Shown here: positions 1 through 5,950 of the stretch, piece by piece | Numbering within the stretch: the first letter of the stretch is position 1 | How the letters are laid out: each line of letters opens with the position of its first letter | Assembly: GCA_964558275.1 (NCBI GenBank) | Contig: CAZLDH010000109.1 | Coordinates: forward strand, 1 to 10,048 | Length of the DNA stretch: 10,048 nucleotides | DNA from: FW021-bin31 sp964558275 | GTDB taxonomy: Bacteria; Bacteroidota; Bacteroidia; Chitinophagales; Chitinophagaceae | Direction of reading: 5' to 3' | Notes under the pieces: generated by a model | What the model was told of the DNA's origin: nothing | Seen by the model: the letters and a program-made list of their open reading frames with translations, nothing else | Databases searched by the model: none | Translations under genes and position numbers: made by a program

Positions 1-1
1 G

Positions 2-1609
2 TCAAAAATAAGAGATAATAACCGTATTGCCGATAGTACGATATCTTTTATAGACAGCCGTTTGGTGATTGTCAACGAAGAATTGACAAATGTAGAGAAG
101 AAAATTCAGCAATTTAAACAAAGTAACAGCATTGCCAATATAGATGCACAGTCGGAATCTTTAATTCAGAGTGTACAGGATTATGCCCAAAAGGTTTCTG
201 AACAAAAGATTCAGTTAAGTGTTATCAACTCTTTACAGGATTATCTGAACAAAAATAAAGGTAATCCGAGGATAGTGCCCACTTCATTAATGATTGAGAA
301 TGAAACCCTCTCAAATATTATTAGTCAATATAATGATTTGCTCCTGCAGCGTTCACGTGTTTTGTTGAATGCAACAGAAGACAATCCGATGGTAAAAAAT
401 CTTGATGAGCAGATTAAGCATCTGAGAGGAAATTTAGTCCGCGGAATTGCCTCCGTAAAGGAAAGTGCGCAGGCTGCATTACAGAGTATTAATGATCAGC
501 AACTCCTTTTGCAGGGTCAGATTAAAAAAGTACCGGCTCGGGAAAGAGTATTTTTGGATTATAGCCGTAAACAGGAAGTGAGACAACAGCTCTATCTCTT
601 TCTTTTGAAAAAGAGAGAAGAAGTTGCCATCTCAAAATCTTCTTCTTTGGCAAACATAAATATCATTAATTCGGCCATGGCTGATACACACCCATTTAGT
701 CCTAAAAGTAAAATTGTCTTTTTGGCTGCATTGATCTTAGGTTGTGCTTTACCTTTCGGTTATTCTTATTTGAAAGGAATGTTGAATGTTAAGATTGGCT
801 CCAGAAAGGACATAGAAAACGAGACTTCGTTGCCGATTGTTGGAGAGATTGGGCATAAAAAACAAGATAATAGGGTGGTGGTTAGACATAAATCCAGAAC
901 GATTATTTCGGAGCAGTTCAGGAGTTTAAGAACCAATCTGCAATTTTTATTGGCTGATGAGCAGCAGAAAACAGTGATGACAACCTCCTCTATGGGGGGC
1001 GAAGGGAAATCTTTTGTCACCTTGAACCTGGCGATGGCGCTGGCTATTACCGGAAAAAAAGTGGTGTTGATGGAAATGGATTTAAGAAAACCAAAAATTG
1101 CACAGCCATTAGGTTTGAAAGTGAAAAAAGGAATTAGTGGCTATGCGATTGGACAAGCCGAGAAATCGGAAATAATCTATCCTTCGGGTTTGAGTGATCA
1201 GTTGGATATTATTCCGGCCGGTGCTATCCCGCCAAATCCGGTAGAATTGTTGCTTCATGATCGCACACAGGAATTGATGGAATATCTGAAAGCAAATTAC
1301 GATTATATATTTATTGATGCGCCTCCTATGTTGGTAACTGATGCGCAGATTATGAGTAAATATGCAGATACCACACTCTATATTGTTCGTTTAGGTAAAA
1401 CTCATAAAGATCAATTGAGGATTCCGGAACATCTCAGAAGAAGTAAGAAGATCCCCAATCTGAATATTGTGGTGAATGACATTGTGAAAAAACGTTTCAG
1501 AGGAGGATATTATGGCTATGGACAAGGAAATGGTTACGGCTATGGTTATGGTTATGGCGACTATATTAATGAGGAAGAAGAAGGAAAAAAAGGTTGGTTC
1601 TCCCGTTAA
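2..1609 (+). CDS. Wzc-type polysaccharide co-polymerase / BY-kinase, 5'-truncated by window edge
   Basis: Inner-membrane co-polymerase with a fused cytoplasmic bacterial tyrosine kinase that controls chain length and export of capsular or exopolysaccharide. The frame is open from nt 2 with no credible start, so the gene begins upstream; about 535 codons are visible and the N-terminal Wzz domain and first membrane helix are missing. Counting from nt 2: a long coiled-coil periplasmic segment, a GNVR-type stretch (PARERVFLDYSRK, then LLKKREEVAI), a Pro-rich HPFSPKSK just before the second membrane helix (about 238-257), Walker A SSMGGEGKS (330-338, Lys336), Walker A' VVLMEMDLRKP (354-364) and Walker B YIFIDAPP with Asp439. 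The tail from about residue 500 is Gly/Tyr rich with eight tyrosines, the usual autophosphorylation cluster. A spacer and a NusG paralogue follow, as expected of a polysaccharide locus. The family is clear; the particular polymer is unknown. Confidence 0.93.
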   Translation, partial: SKIRDNNRIADSTISFIDSRLVIVNEELTNVEKKIQQFKQSNSIANIDAQSESLIQSVQDYAQKVSEQKIQLSVINSLQDYLNKNKGNPRIVPTSLMIENETLSNIISQYNDLLLQRSRVLLNATEDNPMVKNLDEQIKHLRGNLVRGIASVKESAQAALQSINDQQLLLQGQIKKVPARERVFLDYSRKQEVRQQLYLFLLKKREEVAISKSSSLANINIINSAMADTHPFSPKSKIVFLAALILGCALPFGYSYLKGMLNVKIGSRKDIENETSLPIVGEIGHKKQDNRVVVRHKSRTIISEQFRSLRTNLQFLLADEQQKTVMTTSSMGGEGKSFVTLNLAMALAITGKKVVLMEMDLRKPKIAQPLGLKVKKGISGYAIGQAEKSEIIYPSGLSDQLDIIPAGAIPPNPVELLLHDRTQELMEYLKANYDYIFIDAPPMLVTDAQIMSKYADTTLYIVRLGKTHKDQLRIPEHLRRSKKIPNLNIVVNDIVKKRFRGGYYGYGQGNGYGYGYGYGDYINEEEEGKKGWFSR

Positions 1610-1630
1610 GAAGTGTCACCAAGATTATTT

Positions 1631-1736
1631 TTTGAAGGAGGGATTAAATGCCGGAATTGGCATAACAATTGCTTGTCTTCCTTCAAATAATAAATATCAT
1701 ATTCGGAAGGCTGCAAGGTGATAGAAGTTGCAGTCT
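1631..1736 (+). other. Structured spacer: nested hairpins upstream of the NusG-like gene
   Basis: The 177-nt spacer between the kinase and the antiterminator holds two possible stem-loops. The first pairs 1631-1642 (TTTGAAGGAGGG) with 1676-1687 over 12 positions including two G-U pairs, and encloses a 5-bp ATGCC/GGCAT stem (1648-1652 with 1659-1663). The second pairs 1708-1716 (AGGCTGCAA) with 1728-1736 (TTGCAGTCT), nine pairs with one G-U. Neither is followed by a T-run, so they do not look like intrinsic terminators. Hairpin leaders are known cis-targets of some NusG paralogues such as LoaP, but a link here is only inferred. Confidence 0.35.
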
Positions 1737-1759
1737 GTTAGTATCATGTAAAGATAGAA

Positions 1760-1786
1760 ATGTTAAGATAGTGGTATGTCATATAT
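1760..1786 (+). pseudogene. Interrupted N-terminus of the NusG-like gene (amber codon at 1769-1771)
   Basis: In the frame of the downstream NusG-like gene, 1760 reads ATG TTA AGA TAG TGG TAT GTC ATA TAT and then joins the GTG at 1787, giving M-L-R-stop-W-Y-V-I-Y-V-K-S-R-A-E-K-K. The W-Y-V segment followed by K-S/P-R-A-E-K is the standard beginning of an NGN domain (strand beta-1 and the start of helix 1), so these codons evidently belonged to the gene. One base change (for example AAG or CAG to TAG) would explain the stop. It could be a true nonsense mutation, a read-through site or a sequencing error. Confidence 0.7.
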
Positions 1787-2254
1787 GTGAAAAGTAGAGC
1801 CGAAAAAAAAGTAGCGTTGCGGTTAGAGGAAGAGAAGTTTGAGGTGTTTTGTCCAATAAAAACGGAATTAAGACAATGGAGCGATCGAAAGAAGAAGGTT
1901 AAAGTGCCCTATTTTAGTTCCTACGTCTTCATTAAATTAAATTATAAGAGCGAACGCATTCAGGTGTTACAAACGCCGGGAGTAGTTCGTTTTCTTTTTT
2001 GGTTGAAGAAACCGGCTATTGTGAGAACGGAGGAAATGGAGCAAGTGAAAGATTTCTTCCGAAAACATAAGGATAGAAATATTCAGAAGGAAGAGATTAA
2101 ACTTGGACAAAAGTATAAGATTACCAAAGGTCCTTTTGTGGGGAAAATAGGTATTGTGAAAGAAAAAAATGCGCAAAGAGCCATATTGGAGATTCCCGGA
2201 CTGAATCTGAAATTTAGTGTTGTGCAGTCCAGTTTGTCTGATAAAAATATATGA
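1787..2254 (+). CDS. NusG-paralogue transcription antiterminator (UpxY/RfaH-like), start disrupted
   Basis: NusG-family elongation factor of the specialised kind that travels with RNA polymerase through long polysaccharide operons. From GTG 1787 it gives 155 residues: the NGN domain with RAEKK at 4-8 and PYFSSYVFIK at 41-50 (the family's P-x-F-x-x-Y-V-F motif), then LQTPGVVRFL at 61-70, a charged linker, and a KOW domain at about 105-150 with GPFVGKIGIV at 115-124. The GTG start is only what remains after an in-frame TAG at 1769: the codons just upstream encode W-Y-V-I-Y-V, normally the first strand of the fold. A protein started at GTG would lack that strand and may not bind polymerase normally. 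The gene lies downstream of the wzc-like gene and upstream of the sulfate-activation genes. Housekeeping NusG is unlikely, since the usual secE/rplK neighbours are absent. Confidence 0.82.
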   Translation: MKSRAEKKVALRLEEEKFEVFCPIKTELRQWSDRKKKVKVPYFSSYVFIKLNYKSERIQVLQTPGVVRFLFWLKKPAIVRTEEMEQVKDFFRKHKDRNIQKEEIKLGQKYKITKGPFVGKIGIVKEKNAQRAILEIPGLNLKFSVVQSSLSDKNI

Positions 2255-2263
2255 TAAAAAGCG

Positions 2264-2271
2264 TATATTTG
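2264..2271 (+). promoter_or_regulatory. Candidate Bacteroidota promoter -7 element (TATATTTG)
   Basis: TATATTTG followed by CGGC, ten bases after the NusG-like stop codon, fits the Bacteroidota -7 consensus TAnnTTTG. The nearest upstream TTTG (2233-2236) is about 27 nt away, longer than the usual spacing of around 20, so the -33 element is weak or absent. It is the best placed promoter for the cysQ-led operon and would give a leader of about 230 nt containing the repeats described below. Confidence 0.45.
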
Positions 2272-2348
2272 CGGCTTCTAAAATAGTATGTTAAAGTTAC
2301 TTTGGTCTTTATTATGGGACTGAGAAAGGCGGAGCCGTATGCGCGCAA

Positions 2349-2368
2349 CCCTTCGACTACGCTCAGGG
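2349..2368 (+). repeat. REP-like 20-mer, copy A
   Basis: CCCTTCGACTACGCTCAGGG, an imperfect palindrome with CCCT/AGGG ends, in the spacer before cysQ. It is the reference copy for the other REP-like elements near 3343, 6893 and 8767. The heptanucleotide array follows four bases later. Its reverse strand encodes the artefactual peptide TLSVVEG, which explains a spurious antisense reading frame here. Confidence 0.8.
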
Positions 2369-2372
2369 TAGC

Positions 2373-2414
2373 GAAAAGCCAAAAGCAGAAAGCAGAAAGC
2401 AGAAAGCAGAAAGC
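2373..2414 (+). repeat. Heptanucleotide array, unit AGAAAGC
   Basis: Six consecutive 7-nt units: GAAAAGC, CAAAAGC, then four perfect AGAAAGC copies. The unit belongs to a family ending in AGC (roughly nAAWAGC) that also occurs at 6941-6975 and 7341-7394. The array lies directly after REP-like copy A. Confidence 0.85.
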
Positions 2415-2424
2415 ACACTTAAGG

Positions 2425-2512
2425 TACAAATAACTTAATTAACAATTCCACCATATAACCATTTAACAATAAAACCATTCAACAATATAACCATTCAACC
2501 ATTCAACCAAAT
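2425..2512 (+). promoter_or_regulatory. G-free leader with 16-nt repeats, abutting the cysQ start
   Basis: The + strand contains no G for 88 nt, the first G being that of the cysQ ATG. Inside it are tandem 16-mers ATAACCATTTAACAAT (2455-2470) and AAAACCATTCAACAAT (2471-2486), followed by a third related copy with an extra CATTCAAC-type octamer up to 2510. There is no Shine-Dalgarno sequence. An A/C/U-only leader should stay single-stranded, which fits SD-independent initiation in Bacteroidota; that role is inference. Confidence 0.6.
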
Positions 2513-3311
2513 GATAAAGAAACAATATTTAATCAATGCCATTAATGCAGCTTTAAAAGCTGGCGATGAGATTTTAAAAGTCTATGCTCTGGATTTTGAG
2601 GTAGAACAGAAAAAAGATAATTCTCCATTAACAGAGGCCGATAAAGCATCGAATAATGTCATTGTGGAAAGATTGGAGCCTACGGGTATTCCTATCATTA
2701 GTGAAGAAATTAAGAATATACCTTACAATCAGCGTGCAGACTGGAAAGAATGCTGGATTGTAGATCCATTGGATGGAACCAAGGAATTTATTAAAAGGAA
2801 TGGGGAATTCACAGTGAATATTGCTCTCGTTTCTAGTGGAGTTCCGGTTGCAGGTGTTGTATATATCCCGGTTTCCGGTACGCTATATTTTGCAGCCGAA
2901 GAACTAGGTAGCTTTTCTATTAATTTAAAAGACAAGCAAGAGCTTCCTGATTGGGAGGAACTCCTTGAGAAAGCTGAGAAATTGCCTACAACTGATAAAT
3001 ATGACAAATATACCATTGTCGCTTCTCGTTCACATCTTAATGCAGAAACAGAAAAGTTTATAGAAGAATGTAAAAAAGAGCATGGAGAAGTAGCTTTAAT
3101 GAGCAGAGGGAGTTCTATTAAGCTATGCATGGTTGCCGAAGGAAAGGCGCAAGTTTATCCTCGCATAGCCCCGACAATGGAATGGGATACCGCTGCTGCA
3201 CATGCCATTGCAAAGTATGCAGGTTGTGAAGTATTAAATTTTGAAACAAAGAAGGAATTAGTCTATAATAAAGAAAATCTGTTGAATCCCTTTTTTATAG
3301 TTAAACGTTAG
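2511..3311 (+). CDS. cysQ: 3'(2'),5'-bisphosphate nucleotidase CysQ
   Basis: Mg-dependent phosphatase of the inositol monophosphatase fold. It hydrolyses PAP (left over when PAPS is used) to AMP, and possibly PAPS to APS. The 266 residues are near the family's usual length. Visible motifs: SEE near residue 64, the metal-binding DPLDGTKEF at 85-93 and EWDTAAAHAIAKYAG with W225-D226, all characteristic of CysQ rather than SuhB. The ATG at 2511 follows a G-free leader without a ribosome binding site. It is first of the sulfate-activation genes and is separated from the permease by 238 nt of repeats. Its presence implies that PAP is generated in the cell, by sulfotransferases or a PAPS reductase, neither of which is in the window. 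Confidence 0.95.
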   Translation: MIKKQYLINAINAALKAGDEILKVYALDFEVEQKKDNSPLTEADKASNNVIVERLEPTGIPIISEEIKNIPYNQRADWKECWIVDPLDGTKEFIKRNGEFTVNIALVSSGVPVAGVVYIPVSGTLYFAAEELGSFSINLKDKQELPDWEELLEKAEKLPTTDKYDKYTIVASRSHLNAETEKFIEECKKEHGEVALMSRGSSIKLCMVAEGKAQVYPRIAPTMEWDTAAAHAIAKYAGCEVLNFETKKELVYNKENLLNPFFIVKR

Positions 3312-3342
3312 ATTATCAACCTATGGGAAAGCAGACAATCGA

Positions 3343-3362
3343 CCCTTCGACTATGCTCAGGG
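3343..3362 (+). repeat. REP-like 20-mer, copy B
   Basis: CCCTTCGACTATGCTCAGGG, one mismatch from copy A at 2349, in the spacer between cysQ and the permease and in the same orientation. A heptanucleotide array follows within about 10 nt, repeating the arrangement seen before cysQ. Confidence 0.8.
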
Positions 3363-3377
3363 TATGTAACCGACAAC

Positions 3378-3536
3378 GGATAACAGATAACGGATAACAG
3401 ATAACNNNNNNNNNNNNNNNNNNNNNNNNNNNNNNNNNNNNNNNNNNNNNNNNNNNNNNNNNNNNNNNNNNNNNNNNNNNNNNNNNNNNNNNNNNNNNNN
3501 NNNNNAACGGATAACAGATAACGGATAACAGATAAC
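3378..3536 (+). repeat. Heptanucleotide array, unit RGATAAC, interrupted by the assembly gap
   Basis: Alternating GGATAAC and AGATAAC units, so a 14-nt higher-order unit: four copies at 3378-3405, then 100 Ns, then a partial AAC and four more copies at 3509-3536. A degenerate CGACAAC precedes the array and CGACC follows. Every unit carries TAA, and because 7 is not a multiple of 3 the array closes all three forward frames. The real copy number is unknown because the gap falls inside it. Confidence 0.88.
3406..3505. other. Assembly gap (100 N)
   Basis: Exactly 100 undetermined bases, a conventional placeholder length. Both edges are inside the same heptanucleotide array, so the assembler most likely failed at the repeat, and the true gap could be shorter or much longer. 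The 14 bp between the array and the permease ATG are intact. Confidence 0.97.
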
Positions 3537-3549
3537 CGACCATTAAAGA

Positions 3550-5337
3550 ATGTTTCATCTACCTCTATTCATACAACAAATAATTGTCATTGCAGTAACC
3601 ATTGCATTGATTGTTTCTTTGTTGTTGGATAAAATGCGCCCTGCATTTTTGTTTTTTGTGGCGGTGCTTATTTTTTTGCTAACGGGGATTATTCATACAG
3701 CTGATTTGTTAAGTGCTTTTTCTAACGAATCTATACTGAGTATTTTCTTGCTTATTTTCCTGGTGTATGGTGTAAAGGAACATTTTAATTTGATTTCTAG
3801 AATGGATCGTTTGTTTGGTAAAGCCAGGACGGGAAAAGGTTTTATGTTGCGAATGACTTCAGGCGTGGCTGTTATTTCCGCTTTTCTAAATAATACGCCC
3901 ATTGTTGCTTTGTTTATGCCTTATATCTATCAATGGGCAAAAAAACATCGTGTTTCTCCTTCTAAATTATTGATTCCATTGTCTTATGCTGCTATAATGG
4001 GGGCTATGATGACGGTTATCGGGACGTCAACAAATTTAGTTTTAAATGGCTTGATAGAATCTAAGAATGCAACCACACCTACTTTTTTAGATTATTTATT
4101 ACCCGGAGCGCTAGTGACTATAGGGGGGATTATCTTTCTTTATTTTTGGGGATATAAATTATTACCCGATAGAGAAGAAAAGTCAAATACGGTTGCCGGA
4201 AAAGTAAGAGAATATTTGGTAGAAGTGCGTGTTATTCCCGGTTCTGATATCGTTGGTAAGTCTATTGTAGATGCTAATTTGAGAAATTTAAGCGGCATAT
4301 ACTTATTTGAAATTATCAGAAAAGGACACCAGATTACACCGGTGGAGCCACAGATTATTATTGAAGAAGGTGATGCGTTGGTCTTTGCAGGTGATACAGA
4401 GAATATCATGGATCTGTTGGAGCGGGATGAGGATTTTACCATGCCGGTAACCAATGTGAAGGATGGGAAACCACGTTATGGTAATATCTTGGAAACTGTT
4501 ATTCCCTTTAATTCTGAATTGATAGGACGTACCTTAAAAGAATTAAATTTTCGAGAAAATTATGATGGTGCTGTAGTTGCTATTCATAGAAATGGTGAAC
4601 AGCTGAGAGGGAAAATGGGAGAATTAAAGCTGAAGGCCGGAGATCTGTTGCTTGTTTCACCTGGGGAATATTTTCTACAAAAAATTAAACGAAGTGGGAA
4701 TCTTTATTTGGTTTCTGTCGTTCGTCAGACCACAGAAGCTCGCCCGGGAGCGGCTAAAGGTTTTATAGTTCTGCTGTTAGCTTCTTTGGTGGGGTTAGCT
4801 TTTGGTGTTCTCAACTTGTTTTTTGCTTTGCTCTTATTGACAACTTATATGGTTGCTTTGAAAATGATTAGCATTAAACAGATAAAAGAACTGTTGGATG
4901 TGGATTTATTAGTCATTTTGGTAGCCTCACTGACTTTTAGCACCGCGCTTATTGATTCGGGAGTAGCTCAGATATTGGCTGATGGCATCATTCAGGTTTT
5001 TAAACCATTGGGAATCTGGGGGGTAGTGGTTGGTATTTATGTGCTTACCCTCATCCTTACCAGCTTTGTAACCCATGTTGCAGCGGTCTCTATAGTTTTT
5101 CCTATTGCCTATGGAATTGCACATCAGATTCCTGGATTGAATCCTGTAGCCATCTATATTGCTATCGCATTTGCAGCTTCCTGTTCCTTCCATGCGCCCT
5201 TTAGTTATCAAACCAATATGATGATTTATGGTCCGGGAAATTATAAATTTAAAGATTATTTGAAAGTTGGAAGCCCTTTGACTTTGTTGTATTCTGTCAT
5301 CACTTTGGTATTTATCGTTTTTTATTATAAATTATAG
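3550..5337 (+). CDS. SLC13-family permease with two RCK_C (TrkA-C) domains, probable sulfate transporter
   Basis: Integral membrane carrier of the DASS/SLC13 type, 595 residues, with hydrophobic halves at about 5-205 and 400-595 flanking two cytosolic RCK_C domains (about 221-295 and 310-387). This is the architecture of many bacterial, algal and cyanobacterial sulfate permeases. N-terminal signatures are LNNTPIVALFMPYI (from L113) and GTSTN (158-162); C-terminal ones are SFHAPFSYQTN (T555-N556) and MIYGPGNYKFKDYL. The second substrate/cation motif reads SFVTHVAAVS (505-514), where relatives usually have Asn residues (about TNNAAA), so His509-Val510 is unusual. ATG 3550 is 14 nt after a repeat array. 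cysC starts 4 nt after the stop, so the two are probably co-transcribed and import sulfate for APS synthesis. Substrate is assigned from context; thiosulfate, molybdate or dicarboxylate are alternatives. Confidence 0.88.
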   Translation: MFHLPLFIQQIIVIAVTIALIVSLLLDKMRPAFLFFVAVLIFLLTGIIHTADLLSAFSNESILSIFLLIFLVYGVKEHFNLISRMDRLFGKARTGKGFMLRMTSGVAVISAFLNNTPIVALFMPYIYQWAKKHRVSPSKLLIPLSYAAIMGAMMTVIGTSTNLVLNGLIESKNATTPTFLDYLLPGALVTIGGIIFLYFWGYKLLPDREEKSNTVAGKVREYLVEVRVIPGSDIVGKSIVDANLRNLSGIYLFEIIRKGHQITPVEPQIIIEEGDALVFAGDTENIMDLLERDEDFTMPVTNVKDGKPRYGNILETVIPFNSELIGRTLKELNFRENYDGAVVAIHRNGEQLRGKMGELKLKAGDLLLVSPGEYFLQKIKRSGNLYLVSVVRQTTEARPGAAKGFIVLLLASLVGLAFGVLNLFFALLLLTTYMVALKMISIKQIKELLDVDLLVILVASLTFSTALIDSGVAQILADGIIQVFKPLGIWGVVVGIYVLTLILTSFVTHVAAVSIVFPIAYGIAHQIPGLNPVAIYIAIAFAASCSFHAPFSYQTNMMIYGPGNYKFKDYLKVGSPLTLLYSVITLVFIVFYYKL

Positions 5338-5341
5338 TTTT

Positions 5342-5950
5342 ATGAAAGAAAAAACACATATTATTCCACATCATCATTTGGTGAGTTCCGATGATCGTTT
5401 TCAGGTGAATGGACACCGGGGAATGACGGTGTGGCTAACCGGATTATCCGGTTCCGGAAAATCTACGATTGCCAGCAGATTAGAACAGCTATTATTGGAG
5501 GAAGGTATTCATACTTATATACTGGATGGAGATAATATCCGTACAGGACTCAATAAAGGATTAACTTTTACTTCGGATGACCGAAAGGAAAATTTACGTC
5601 GTATTGCCGAAGTAAGTAAACTTTTTGTGGATGCCGGCATTGTTGTGCTGAGTGCTTTTATAGCACCTTTAAGGTCGGATAGAGCCATGGTGGAAAATAT
5701 TATTGGGAAAAATCATTATCTTGAGGTTTTTGTAAATACTTCTATTGAAGAATGTGAAAACAGAGATGTGAAAGGACTTTATAAAAAAGCAAGAAATGGT
5801 GAAATTAGTAACTTTACAGGAATTAGTGCACCTTATGAAGAACCGGAAAATCCGGCTTTGAATATAAAAACCCAAACAGACAGTGTAGAAGACTCTGCAC
5901 AACGAATATTTGATTATTTATTAAATGAAAGAAAAATTAAAGAGATATGA
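5342..5950 (+). CDS. cysC: Adenylyl-sulfate (APS) kinase
   Basis: Cytosolic kinase that converts APS plus ATP to PAPS, the sulfate donor for sulfotransferases and the substrate of PAPS reductase. The 202 residues match a stand-alone CysC. Features: P-loop GLSGSGKS at 34-41, DGDNIRTGLNKGL with the APS-contacting DDRKENLRR that follows, and the lid KGLYKKARNGEISNFTG with PYEEP. The position of the E. coli phosphoserine (Ser109 in FISPHR) is Ala108 here (FIAPLR). That serine is not strictly required in all characterised homologues, so activity is still expected. It begins 4 nt after the permease and its TGA overlaps the cysD ATG (ATGA), pointing to one transcript and translational coupling. Confidence 0.96.
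   Translation: MKEKTHIIPHHHLVSSDDRFQVNGHRGMTVWLTGLSGSGKSTIASRLEQLLLEEGIHTYILDGDNIRTGLNKGLTFTSDDRKENLRRIAEVSKLFVDAGIVVLSAFIAPLRSDRAMVENIIGKNHYLEVFVNTSIEECENRDVKGLYKKARNGEISNFTGISAPYEEPENPALNIKTQTDSVEDSAQRIFDYLLNERKIKEI

Noticed and set aside
1631..1687. Intrinsic terminator after the wzc-like gene
   Set aside because: The stem is good but no T-tract follows (TAATAAATATC), so it is reported only as structure.
1512..1721. Forward 69-codon frame overlapping the kinase tail
   Set aside because: Met-rich product of the Gly/Tyr repeats read out of frame; no start context or homology.
2214..2429. Antisense reading frame of 71 codons over the cysQ upstream spacer
   Set aside because: Its peptide comes from the AGAAAGC array (repeating F-C-F/L-L-S-A) and the REP-like core (TLSVVEG); no domain, and the region is repeats.
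2729..3130. Antisense 133-codon frame within cysQ
   Set aside because: Shadow of the well-supported cysQ gene, low-complexity Ser-rich translation with no motif.
3378..3536. CRISPR array around the N gap
   Set aside because: Repeats are 7/14 nt and contiguous without unique spacers, and no cas gene is present.
3316..3558. Antisense reading frame of 80 codons spanning the Ns
   Set aside because: It exists only because Ns cannot encode stops, plus the repeat array; includes the REP artefact LSIVEG.
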